Assembly: GCA_015143735.1 (NCBI GenBank)
Contig: VKHC01000549.1
Location: 1-11,161 of the forward strand
Reading direction: 5' to 3'
Origin: Synura sp. LO234KE
Taxonomy: Eukaryota; Sar; Synurophyceae; Synurales; Mallomonadaceae
DNA length: 11,161 bases
Part shown: piece by piece, positions 1 through 7,157 of the stretch
How positions within the stretch are numbered: the stretch's first letter is position 1
Layout of the letters: every line of letters starts with the position of its first letter
Translations under genes and position numbers: made by a program
Notes under the pieces: model-generated
The model's database searches: none
Seen by the model: only the letters and a program-made list of their open reading frames with translations
What the model was told of the DNA's origin: nothing

Positions 1-81
1 AATCTGGCTCATATGGGTGCTTATCATTATATGCCGTCATGTTTTGTTAAGCTAAGTTTTAAGTTTAAAAAAAAAAATACT
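1..81 (+). repeat. Partial 5' LTR (3' portion) of the copia element
   Basis: Positions 1-35 align without gaps to 10804-10838, with 27 of 35 bases identical; six of the eight differences are transitions. The weaker match continues to a shared AAATACT at 75-81 and 10864-10870. Direct orientation at the two ends of a copia coding region is what an LTR pair should show. The left part of this LTR would lie outside the window. An 11-A run sits at 67-77. No clear TG...CA terminus or primer binding site is visible, so the right boundary is approximate. Confidence 0.55.
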
Positions 82-113
82 TATTTAGAAGCGATGTTGA
101 CAGAAGAGAAGAG

Positions 114-407
114 ATGTGCGCAGCAGAAAAACAGGAAAACGAAATTAATTCTGAAGATACCGCTTACGTTGTCAAGAAAGCTTAGAGCAAAACACCTAGG
201 GCGTTCATACGAGAATCAACAATTTCTCAAGTAGTTCCTTACCCTATTACGAGTACGGAGAATACAGGTAAAAGAGGTGTAAGATTCGGAAGTCGGGTAT
301 GAAATTTGCTCCTACAAAATAAAAAGGAGTTTGAGCATGACTTTCTGCGAAAGGCTACGCAGTTTTGGTCTCATATGTATGACGACCTATCGCTTGATGG
401 AACGTAA
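114..407 (+). pseudogene. Possible copia gag N-terminal fragment
   Basis: One frame from ATG 114 runs to TAA 405-407 with two internal stops, TAG at 183 and TGA at 300. It begins MCAAEKQENEINSEDTAYVV and later reads EFEHDFLRKATQFWSHMYDD and LSLDGT. The acidic, charged start just after an LTR, followed by a W-containing stretch ending near LDG, suits a copia Gag N-terminus, but I recognise no diagnostic motif. Both internal stops could come from single C-to-T changes (CAG to TAG, CGA to TGA). An overlapping open frame (13-234) has a lysine-rich, unremarkable composition and I treat it as a shadow. The placement rests mainly on position relative to the LTR and the gag core at 2028. Confidence 0.4.
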
Positions 408-841
408 AAGAGAAAGCTTAATACTTAGCTGGGTAAAACATGACAAGCATAATTTCACCCAGAACCCTTATGAGCCACATTGGCAGATCCCTCTAGGGCT
501 AAGGGCAAGCGGATAACCAAAAAATGGTGAAAATCACCGAGGTAACTCCACCTTAGCCTAATCGATTGATAGTTAACAATAATACTCTCCGGGTGAAGTG
601 CTTTACGCACGCCCGTACGCGCTCTATCATTTTATCAGTCAAAGCGGCGGCCGGTGGAACTGTGACTACCCTCAAATTTGGAGTTAGAAGTAATCATCAG
701 CGTCGAAACGCTTCATCTAAAAGTCAATAGGTATGACTGCCTCCGTGTATCATGCACTGATGCAACGCTCTGGAGGTAAAAAAAGTCGGCAAAACTACCG
801 AGAAAACCGAACCAACTCTCCAAAAAAACCTCGGCAAAGAA

Positions 842-856
842 ATATATATATATATA
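842..856. repeat. Short (AT)n microsatellite
   Basis: About seven AT/TA units lie in a row inside the unassigned stretch. It is a simple low-complexity tract with no further inference. Confidence 0.85.
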
Positions 857-1042
857 CAACCAGGCCCAATTTAGAATGCCCCCTCAATAAGAAAACAGCA
901 TTCACCCGTCAATCTTCTCCACTCTCACCCACCCCACAGATACTACGAGTAATATGGCTAAACCCCAAGTCCACCGCCCAGTTACAGTACAGCGCCTATG
1001 ATGTAGTCTAAATCGCGAGGAATTTCGTCAGAGGTTGAGAGG

Positions 1043-1640
1043 CTAGAAGTTTCGTCTGGATCTTTGCAGACGACTGACTGGAGTACCTATAGCACAAAGA
1101 GAAACAAGGGAAACAAAACAAGCAGGCAAAAAAGGGAAAAACAGCTTCGTATCCGCCCTCGCAGTTCCGTAGCCCCAGTCAACTCTTCTGGTTGCACGGA
1201 AACCGGGTATAGGGCGGCGAGATTGTCTCGTCTTCCGTATGCTCCTCTCCCGGTTGGCGGTTAACTTCTTGATGTGGAACTCCATCCTCTCGCCTTTCGT
1301 GAAAGGAAGCTTGGAATCTTTCAAAGCATGGGTATACTGAGGTAACTTTAAACCAAGGACATTTGCTGGGTCCATGCGTAAGTCATGTGACCAAAAGTAG
1401 TTCACAAGTGGTCGGCTACATAGTCAGTCCGACATAATTTATAGATATGCCCAAAAACCAGCAACACACACTGTGATGTAATTCTCCACAATTTGAGACG
1501 TCATGAAGGTCTGGAAGTACAGAATGCCAGGGGCTCTCACTTTTTCAAAGAGGCTTCCAACTATTCTGGGTTTGACCCGGATCTCTCTGCGCTGCTCTCT
1601 GGTCAATTAGTCCTCAAATATTCAATTTTGATGTCAATTA
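1043..1640 (-). pseudogene. Unidentified - strand coding remnant, perhaps a DNA transposase fragment
   Basis: Read on the - strand, about 1640-1450 gives a protein-like run containing ILYFQTFMTSQIVENYIT and GFWAYL. After two stops, the frame 1405-1043 begins NYFWSHDLRMDPANVLGLKL and continues PQYTHALKDSKLPFTKGERM. The pattern p-x-x-YFQ-x-F-x-T-x-x-IVE-x-I is reminiscent of the segment before the TN-x-YA motif in piggyBac-type transposases. A following GFWAYL...YFW could echo their W/YW region. No catalytic aspartates can be placed and the later part does not fit well. Family assignment is therefore a guess; what can be said is that the - strand here looks more protein-like than the + strand shadows. 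An upstream - strand frame (1963-1634) may belong to the same remnant. Confidence 0.22.
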
Positions 1641-2027
1641 CTATTTTCAAATGGGAAAAAAAGTATTACCGTTACAGCTTCAACTGTTTCAGACTTCAAA
1701 GTGCAACTGATCTCAACCAAAACAGTATCCACCTCGAAAAGAGCCATGTTGCATGAATCATAGGAATAAGAGTCATAAGACAAATGAGCGCACAATGTCG
1801 CGCCTAGGATGTGAAACATCTTTTTCAGGAGATGAGACTCGACAAGTGAGGAACTAAGAGATCCGTGAAGGAGTATTATCATGAGGGAACAATCGCACCT
1901 AGATCCAAGAGTATATTTCTTCTGTGAAGTCGGTTTGAAGGCAGGCACGGGCAGTGTAGACAACCATGTGATTCGGCGCTCCAGAGAATTGTAAACAAGG
2001 AAGTGCCCGTTTGCTCATGTCTCAGTT

Positions 2028-2588
2028 CATACCGATTTGGACCAGAGTGCGGCTTTGGATGTAAAAGGGTTTAGAGTGCAGAGCCAGATGTTAAGGTTGA
2101 TAAACCCTTTGTTAATTCCAGTAGGCTATATTGCATGGGCGTATATTCAAATGTGTCAGGACTTTGGCGGCGCAATACATATGAGAGGACGTATATATGA
2201 AATTTTCGGGTGGTGGATTACTGAGACGCTCGAATACACGGCCAGATATGAATTGGCGCTAAGGCGTATCATTAAGCGCTCAACTTGTGTCCACATGATA
2301 ATAGGAATAGTGAGTGCTCATACGCAGTAAGTGATGTCATTCACCTAAGGGACTATGAAATGGTTGCCTGGTTTTCAACGTGACTATATAGACTTCATGG
2401 ATAAGTCACATGAAGGGATGCCATATATGACCTCCAAGCTACGCCACAGTATATCCATTGCGATTATTTGATATATGCAAGAAGGACTGATTTCTGCGCT
2501 CAGAACGGTTTACAGATAATGCATTGATGAAATGCCTGGCGAGTACTACGGGATGGACATTTTACGCATACCATCACATTGCAGGTAG
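2028..2588 (+). pseudogene. Copia Gag-like core
   Basis: A single frame covers this span with stops at 2328, 2346, 2469, 2517 and 2586. It contains AWAYIQMCQDFGGAIHMRGR, then IYEIFGWWITETLEYTARYE, LALRRI, and after two stops MKWLPGFQRDYIDFMDKSHE. This follows the usual copia Gag (UBN2-type) pattern: an AW start, a charged helix, an x-EY-x-x-RYE-x-x-x-RRI helix, then the LPGF/Y motif followed by an aromatic-rich segment. In an active element Gag forms the virus-like particle. The frame is the same one used by the protease-like and integrase-like pieces downstream, which supports a common Gag-Pol origin. No CCHC zinc knuckle was found. ATG 2037 is probably internal; upstream codons from 2028 also fit. 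Confidence 0.55.
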
Positions 2589-2834
2589 CAGAGCTAGAGA
2601 GTTGAGTCTCTGTCGAATAAATACGAGAGACTTTTCAGATGCAAACCTATCCGGGTCTTCGACGGTTTCTTATATAGAAGAGGAGTAGGCATTTCGATGG
2701 GATATTGTAGGTTTAGTGTATAAGACCATTTCAGGGGTCCCCATATCATAATTGCCTGACGATGACTTATACACGATGTCTCAAGATCAATGCCAGCAAT
2801 AGACGGGCATGGGACATCAACTAGGTATGCCTAA

Positions 2835-2942
2835 TTGGATACGGACGGATCCGGTGACATGACTTCACCTTATATATTGAATCATGCTTCTGCGGCTCTT
2901 GGTGCAATAACGAATGTAAGTGTAACAAGTATCCCGGATTGA
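2835..2942 (+). pseudogene. Copia aspartic protease-like motif
   Basis: The frame reads LDTDGSGDMTSPYILNHASA and continues to TGA at 2940. Copia proteases carry a D-[ST]-G-[AS]-[ST]-x-H-M motif after a W-x-x hydrophobic run. LDTDGSGDMT keeps the catalytic D-T and the final M-T, but shows D where the essential G is expected and D instead of H. The motif lies between Gag and integrase and in the same frame as both, as expected for PR in copia. The identification rests on one short motif. In vivo the enzyme would cleave Gag-Pol; this copy cannot be active because of the motif changes and the surrounding stops. Confidence 0.45.
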
Positions 2943-3199
2943 AGTATCCACTGACAGAAGTTTCGGGACGCAATTTACAACTGCGCATTCAGCCATAGGG
3001 CTAAGGGGAGGCATAGACCAAACTGCCAGGCAATGGATATAGGCATCCAGGACCAGGAGAAGCGTGGACTTAAAGGGACCGATCGGAACTCCCTCATCGT
3101 CTTCACGAAACTCTTAATAACAAAACGAGAGTTGTTTTAGATGTACTCGCCTGTATTATGCGCTGAGAGTGTTCTGGGTTGATACCAATATTACGCCAT
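2943..3199 (+). pseudogene. Copia integrase, upstream portion, interrupted by insertions
   Basis: The same frame continues with stops at 2952, 3138 and 3180, giving YNCAFSHRAKGRHRPNCQAM, GLKGTDRNSLIVFTKLLITK and CAESVLG, then YQYYAI. The lysine/arginine-rich C-x-x-x-H-R-A-K piece and the hydrophobic stretch ending in TK resemble the zinc-finger exit and the first catalytic strand of LTR-retroelement integrases. The strongest support is positional. YQYYAI runs into the LINE target duplication, whose right copy continues as YAIEEGITNIPQHNGIIER. The distance from the presumed first catalytic aspartate to GI is shorter than usual, so internal deletions are likely. Confidence 0.45.
3180..3199. repeat. 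Left copy of the LINE target duplication, first half
   Basis: These 20 bases align to 6975-6994 with two differences. One of them is the first base, T here versus C there, which turns a CGA codon into TGA. The second half of this copy lies at 3705-3729, displaced by the inverted-repeat element. Confidence 0.8.
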
Positions 3200-3377
3200 A
3201 GGAAAGTCTTGGACGTAATGTGGATAGAGCCTCAAAATGTGCACAGAAATAATTAAAATTTCCCAATTTATTCTATTTCTGACTTTCAACTGACCCAAAA
3301 TGCTTCTTGGGTATTTAAATGGTGGCGCAATTGGTCCCATGCTACGTTTCTAGTGATACGAAGCTAAATGCCACGTT

Positions 3378-3404
3378 TGAAGTTGAAGTTCAACTTCAAC
3401 TTCA
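3378..3404. repeat. Perfect 13-bp palindrome inside the inverted-repeat element
   Basis: The arm tgaagttgaagtt (3378-3390) is followed by one central C (3391) and its exact reverse complement (3392-3404). Each arm is itself a repeat of gaagtt. It sits near the middle of the MITE-like element and would fold into a tight hairpin. Confidence 0.9.
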
Positions 3405-3659
3405 TTTTGGCGACGAAATTTGTTTTTAAAGCAAAACCAGAGATAAGCTTGAGGCCGCTTAGATTTGATTACAGTGTTAATTCAATAAGATTACCACGCA
3501 AAGGCCGACGAGGGGTGAAACTGTCGACGCACCGACGCCCCAAGCATAGACTACTAAGTACTAGAAATACTTCAGATATACTAAAATGACTAAATAATAG
3601 CTTTTCATAACATAAAACTAAAACTAAGGCTCTTCGAACAAAAAAGATTAATTATCGCC

Positions 3660-3682
3660 TGTGGACAGACCTTCTGTCCACA
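3660..3682. repeat. Perfect 10-bp stem-loop overlapping the right TIR
   Basis: The arm tgtggacaga (3660-3669), a three-base loop cct and the exact reverse complement (3673-3682) form a stem-loop. The right arm is the inner end of the right terminal inverted repeat, so the element carries an extra inverted copy of its TIR inner end beside the TIR. Confidence 0.9.
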
Positions 3683-3704
3683 TTATGTCCAAGATTTTTC
3701 TCAT

Positions 3705-3729
3705 TCAGGAAGGTATTACGAGTGCTCCT
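3705..3729. repeat. Left copy of the LINE target duplication, second half
   Basis: These 25 bases align to 6995-7019 with four differences, three of them transitions. Read as copia codons joined to 3198-3199, the left copy gives IQEGITSAP and the right copy IEEGITNIP. A run of six T (3729-3734) follows at once, matching the reverse complement of a short A-tail of a - strand LINE. Confidence 0.8.
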
Positions 3730-3904
3730 TTTTTCAAGAAAAATCTACTCGTTAATTAAGTAAACTACCTAAAGTACGGCCTCTCTTGAACCGAATGGCG
3801 AGTCCCGTAGCACCGAGCGGAAGAATTCGAGGGGCTTTCTCGAGCCAGAGGATTAATCGTAAACAACATCCCCGCCATCCGGAGGGAGAGAAGACGGAAT
3901 GTAC

Positions 3905-4276
3905 TCAGGACAGAGAGATACAGATGGCAAAAAAAACATGCAATATCGTCAGATTAATGCACTGAGCCTTCCTAGTCACAAGCTCACTAGGCCCATTCCA
4001 ATGTCTACGCTTTTGTGGAGGCCGCTTCAATATTGATGTGGTTGGCCAGGGAGTGATTGCAGAGTGCCGAGTGGCCAGGGCAATTGCATCTGCTCGACTA
4101 TTCCCCGCTGTCTTAGTCCATACCAGTGCCCCCGAGACCTTCGCCTTCACTTGGTCTAGAAGCTCCCGCGCACGAGTGATAAGATGCTTGCTTGCTCGTG
4201 GTAAATTCCGAAACAAAAAAGCCTGAGAGTAGTCCGAATCTGTATAAATGTCGTAACCCTCTACACCTGCATGGTT
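3905..4276 (-). pseudogene. LINE RNase H, C-terminal half
   Basis: One open frame on the - strand, from about 4276 to TAA at 3905, begins NHAGVEGYDIYTDSDYSQAF. It continues ASKHLITRARELLDQVKAKV, then ALVWTKTAGNSRADAIALAT. In RNase HI folds of LINEs, IYTDS carries the third catalytic aspartate and the GN-x-x-AD-x-x-A motif near the end the last one; both are preserved here. The V-x-W-[VT]-K-x-x-GN spacing is correct apart from the missing H of the usual GH. The frame continues about 35 codons past the motif into what is probably 3' untranslated sequence. RNase H removes the RNA strand of the RNA-DNA hybrid during target-primed reverse transcription. Confidence 0.65.
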
Positions 4277-4299
4277 CTACTGAAAGCAGAGAGAAGAAT

Positions 4300-4561
4300 T
4301 CACTGCTTGCCCGAATGAGCGCAGTGAGCTCCCCGCATTGTTAGTGATCGAAAGGCAGAGTAAACAGAAACAGGGCCACAAGCCTCATAGGCCACGCTGA
4401 AGTGGTCTAGCCAAGGGACGTATAAACCCCACCCTTCACCACACGGAGCCATCGGTGAACATTGAAACCACATTGGCTGACAGAGGAGCGAACTGAACCT
4501 TGGGGATAGCCGAAACAAAGGCTTCAGCAGCTGTTCGCGAAGAGAAGGTTGCATGATCCAC
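4300..4561 (-). pseudogene. LINE RNase H, N-terminal half, two frames
   Basis: From 4561 one frame reads VDHATFSSRTAAEAFVSAIP, then NVVSMFTDGSVW before TGA at 4436-4438. FTDGS is the first catalytic motif of RNase H. A neighbouring frame then reads GWGLYVPWLDHFSVAYEACG and PVSVYSAF. This corresponds to the strand leading to the SVYSAE motif, but the catalytic glutamate is not seen: an F follows A. A frame change therefore lies between the D and E motifs, and another lies before the TDSDY motif at about 4240. Together with 3905-4276 this accounts for a whole, broken RNase H domain. Confidence 0.6.
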
Positions 4562-4599
4562 ACGAGGAAAGCCATGCACCTTCTCCCGCGCTTCTTGCC

Positions 4600-5997
4600 A
4601 ATGCAAGAATACTCCGGGCTGCCGTTCGCCCGGACTAAATAGAAACGATCTGTCCTTTTTCGACGGAATCTCGGCAGATAAGGTTCATAGCTACCGAAGC
4701 CGAGGAAGAGAAGTCCATCTGCATTTGAACCTCGTGAAGATAGGAGGCTTCCCGCCAGGACTCCCAGAGGAAGGAAGTGCGATCAATCAGTAACTCTGTA
4801 AATCTCTGAGATTGGTCCAACTCGCCCCTGCCGAGTCTTCAGGAAGTGGTATAGAGTGAAGGGAACGAAGCTAACCAAACGACCAGTTTCCAAAGCAGAT
4901 GCGATGACTGACAGACTTTGGGAACAATCCTTGCTCAATTGGAAGCATACAGCGGAAGTTGGCCAGTTGAGTATTCTAGAGGACTGTCGAGGAAGATATA
5001 AGACTCCAGCCGTTAAGGTAAGCGTGACAATCGTCCAGCGCGATGGCTCACCCCTTGAACGCCCGTCCTCTTGTCGCGCCGTGTTTCAAGGAGGTAGGAA
5101 CCAGAGCATTCTTTGCGCCAACACCAAGTACCGGTCGGATAGGCCAGGGGGACGCAAATATGGAATGGAATTGAAGCAAAAGACGTTTCCTTATGGTTAG
5201 AGTAGATGCGGAGTACTTCAGCTTGACTTGAACCCGTTCGGGCGTAGGTAGAGCTGAGCAGAATGCCCTGGGCAGGTGCAGACAGAAGGTTCATATCCAC
5301 ACTGACAGATTGGACTGGAGTGGACTGAAACAGTATTGAAGAGGACAGACGGGATTGGACAAGTTATGACGGATTGAACAAGTTGATCCGGACATCATCC
5401 TCCACCGGATCAGGGAGAGCATCAAAGATTTTGATGATCCAACTAGATGTAGAAAGAAATGCCGATGCGGTAATATGACACGACTGTCCCGGAAGAAAAG
5501 AAATTCACGGTCAGAAGACTATAGCGGTATCTTCGTAAGCGTGGAGGAAAGCAAATCCGGAAAGTCGCTCTATGACCATTAACAAAGTTCATCCTGCCAT
5601 TCGGCCAGGTGCATGAAAGCATGGTAGCAGTTGTGATGAAAAACGTAGGATTGACACTTTGTCCAAGTGGAACTGGCAAAGCCAAAAAGTAGGGTCGGGC
5701 GACCGACGTCAAGAGAGGGCAAGCTGGATTGATCCGACGGTATAGCATGACCGCAATCCCCGCAGGATATCAGGCTGGAGACCCAATACCCCTGATGGAG
5801 GGCCGTCAGTGATGGGGTGGGCTGAGTGACACTGTAGGAATATGGGTGCCCTCGCCGCAGAAGCGCTTTCATGGCTAGCGTGGTCCAAAGGTCAGAGGGA
5901 GCCAGCACTCGCGCATTAGGGCTAGTTCCCTCTCTTGAATGACAAAAGAGAGACGAACTAAGCCCAGTTCACTAGCCGCAGCAGGTTGAATACGATT
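4600..5997 (-). other. Degraded LINE region between RT and RNase H
   Basis: The span lies between the last RT piece and RNase H of the same element and is presumed to be the thumb/connection region. Several - strand frames of about 60-110 codons occur (for example 5908-5579, 5748-5443 and 5300-5013), and a + strand frame at 4856-5200. None shows a motif I can name. A direct repeat of ggattg(g/a)acaagtt lies at 5352-5365 and 5371-5384. Confidence 0.4.
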
Positions 5998-6027
5998 TTC
6001 CACTCGGGATGTGGCAGAGTTTAAGAT

Positions 6028-6440
6028 TCAAAGAAGTTGATAGGCCGAGTCAAAGGATGACACATCCTTCGAATTGATAGGATATTCATCACCTAGGCTC
6101 TTGACACCTCCTGCAGTTCGTATAGGGATCTGAGTCGGACACCACCCTCGGGAGTGCACAAAGAGGAACTCTGGAGGCGGAGGTAGAGCAAATTCACAAT
6201 AGTGGAATATTAGCATGTTGAAAAGAAGGGCAAAGACAGAGACCATATACGCCATACGCTGGAGAGCCCGGAGAGTGCAAGCAACCGATAGAACAAGTAG
6301 CACACATATTTGGCCCGAGATACCATCGACCATCTGCTTTCTTGGTAAATACATGTCTTCAGAGGACGCGATATCCTGATCGAGAAGGCACACAGAAGGA
6401 AGTCAAAAAAAGCGATCCAGATGAAGGGGCTGTGAATGTC
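6028..6440 (-). pseudogene. LINE reverse transcriptase, post-palm segment
   Basis: Near 6432-6360 one frame gives PFIWIAFFDFLLCAFSI, like the W-x-x-FFDILL block of fungal LINE RTs. The frame 6393-6028 then gives ALQRMAYMVSVFALLFNML at its residues 43-61. This is the LQ-x-x-AD-x-VSAFA-x-x-F helix that follows the DD catalytic loop in Tad1-like enzymes. It ends with HSRGWCPTQIPIRTAGGVKS, LGDEYPINS and FDSAYQLL, matching the W-x-P-x-x-x-P-x-R-x-x-G-x-x-K-x-LG block. The A/F-x-DD catalytic box expected just before the LQ helix is not readable in any frame, so it has been mutated or deleted. Confidence 0.6.
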
Positions 6441-6452
6441 TCCATGGCCCTG

Positions 6453-6484
6453 TGCTTTAGATACCTAATGCTTTAGATATCCTG
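6453..6484. repeat. Two tandem 16-bp units in the LINE
   Basis: tgctttagata is repeated exactly at the start of adjacent 16-base units (6453-6468, 6469-6484), with different endings. It falls at the point where the RT palm frame stops, suggesting a small local duplication in the RT gene. Confidence 0.7.
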
Positions 6485-6974
6485 ATGATCCAAGGTCTCC
6501 AAGGCATAGTCCGTCCGGACTATCGCATGACCCTTAAGATCTAGAAATACCAGCCATTCAGCGAATTTGCGAGAAACACCAAGACGTTGCCAGCTCAGGA
6601 TATAAGAGGTCGAGAGGCCGAGTCAAAAGCAAACCATAGTGGGTAGAGCGACGCTGCCATGGCTCCTCCAAGGTGTTCAGAAGCTGTATGTTGGCGGTAT
6701 CTGTACCACGATGTGAGAGATATGTATGTTGAGCACTGTTCAGTACTTGGTCCGTGAGTAATGAAGAGAGACAATTCTTCGAATAATCAGGCCAGTCCAT
6801 ATTTTTCTGAGGACTTTCATTAGCACAATAGGCCAAACATCTGCTAACTTGTTGGACGATCCCTTCGGGATGAAAACTAGCCATTTCCAAAGCCAGGCCT
6901 CTGGGACACGACGTTCAGACCAGAAGTTGCTGAGACTGTAGGTTTCTTCGACCACTTCGTGCGTCCAATGCCAT
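6473..6974 (-). pseudogene. LINE reverse transcriptase, fingers and early palm, three frames
   Basis: Three successive frames on the - strand give the conserved start of a LINE RT. About 6974-6740 has NFWSERRVPEAWLWKWLVFI, PKGSSNKLADVWPIVL and KVLRKIWTGLIIRRI, the VP-x-x-W...IPK...D-x-RPI-x-L...K-x...I-x-R block; V replaces the usual R before P. Frame 6890-6558 has NSAQHTYLSHRGTDTANIQL and LNTLEEPWQR, the Q-x-G/A-F-x-x-GRGT block. Frame 6598-6473 has LSWQRLGVSRKFAEWLVFLD and LKGHAIVRTDYALE. The residues expected at the DIRRAFDS catalytic loop fall at about 6640-6600 and are scrambled (RPLDLLYP). The three pieces line up head to tail, so only small frame changes separate them. Confidence 0.75.
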
Positions 6975-7019
6975 CGATACCTATATTACGCCATTGAGGA
7001 AGGTATTACGAATATTCCT
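6975..7019. repeat. Right copy of the LINE target duplication (intact)
   Basis: The 45 bases match the split left copy (3180-3199 plus 3705-3729) at 39 positions. It is also coding sequence of the copia integrase, reading RYLYYAIEEGITNIP, and runs directly into PQHNGIIER. It preserves the site before the inverted-repeat element arrived, with one CAT at 6992-6994. Confidence 0.8.
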
Positions 7020-7157
7020 CAGCATAACGGTATTATTGAGCGCGTGTGGCAAACGTTGATCTCGGCTACTCTGGCGCTTCTGTCGACGTCGGGACTAGGA
7101 GAGGTGCATCGGCATGAAGCTTTCAGTTGCGCTGTGAATGTAAGTATAAGCCGATAG
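7002..7157 (+). pseudogene. Copia integrase, catalytic core end
   Basis: The frame reads GITNIPQHNGIIERVWQTLI, then SATLALLSTSGLGEVHRHEA and FSCAVNVSISR before TAG at 7155. It matches the copia integrase GI...TPQQNGVAER-x-NRTL-x-x-x-A-x-x-LL-x-x-x-GL-x-x-x-x-W-x-EA-x-x-x-A-x-Y block. The E of IIER is the last residue of the catalytic D-D-E triad and is kept. H replaces the W of the usual W-x-EA. Integrase joins the cDNA to the host chromosome in the nucleus. Upstream sequence of the same gene lies at 2943-3199, on the far side of the nested LINE. Confidence 0.8.

Larger units (their letters stand above)
408..2027. other. Unassigned 1.6-kb stretch, possibly a further nested insertion
   Basis: This separates the possible gag N-terminus from the gag-like core, so it is probably inserted DNA, but I found no convincing flanking duplication or terminal repeats. 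A short inverted repeat (ctgggt / acccag, 431-464) lies near its left side and a TA microsatellite at 842-856. The best protein-like signal is on the - strand. A stretch near 1600-1480 reads LFEKVRAPGILYFQTFMTSQ then IVENYITVCVAGFWAYL, followed by the frame described at 1043-1405. Positions 408-730 contain nothing I recognise on either strand. Confidence 0.4.
3200..3701. mobile_element. 502-bp non-autonomous inverted-repeat element (MITE-like)
   Basis: The outer 28 bases at the left (3200-3227) match the reverse complement of the right end (3674-3701) at 24 of 28 positions, and all four differences are transitions. CAT occurs immediately outside both ends (3197-3199 and 3702-3704). The uninterrupted copy of the same flank at 6992-6994 has a single CAT, so a 3-bp duplication is directly supported. 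The core shared TIR sequence is tcttggac followed by taatgtgga. The interior has no convincing coding frame; the 73-codon frame at 3368-3589 has a low-complexity start inside a palindrome. The element is AT-rich with strong hairpins. Three-base duplications are known for PIF/Harbinger (usually TWA) and CACTA elements, but neither the target nor the termini match those classes well, so the superfamily is open. Confidence 0.8.
3730..6974 (-). mobile_element. 5'-truncated Tad1-like LINE inserted in the copia integrase
   Basis: The element runs on the - strand. Its 3' end is at 3730 with a poly-T/A tail, and its 5' end at about 6974 lies just upstream of the reverse transcriptase fingers. Both sides carry the 45-bp target duplication (39 of 45 identical). 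Order 5' to 3' is RT (6974-6028), a long degraded connection (about 6000-4600), RNase H (4561-3905) and a 3' untranslated region (3904-3730). An RT followed by RNase H, with the piece SHRGTDTANIQLLNTLEE, resembles fungal Tad1-clade ORF2. A full Tad1 element is around 6-7 kb, with ORF1 and an apurinic endonuclease before RT; both are missing here, which fits the 5' truncation common in LINE insertion. Confidence 0.8.

Noticed and set aside
13-234. 73-codon open frame at the left edge
   Set aside because: It starts inside the LTR-like repeat and is lysine-rich because of the A-run. The alternative frame at 114-407 gives the more protein-like gag start.
520-730. Structural RNA or tRNA-derived SINE
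   Set aside because: I looked for A and B box patterns and rRNA-like stretches around the GC-rich patch and found nothing convincing.
398-2060. Shared gtaaaag near 404 and near 2056 as a target duplication for the gag insertion
   Set aside because: Seven bases in AT-rich DNA are expected by chance, and the surrounding alignment needs gaps.
3368-3589. 73-codon frame inside the inverted-repeat element
   Set aside because: Its start KLKFNFNF is generated by the palindrome, and no motif is seen. The element is treated as non-coding.
4038-4226. + strand frame opposite the LINE RNase H
   Set aside because: It is the reverse shadow of the - strand frame that carries TDSDY and the GN-x-RAD motif.
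4856-5200. 114-codon + strand frame in the LINE
   Set aside because: No motif is seen, and it lies opposite the expected LINE RT-RNase H connection. It is probably a chance frame.
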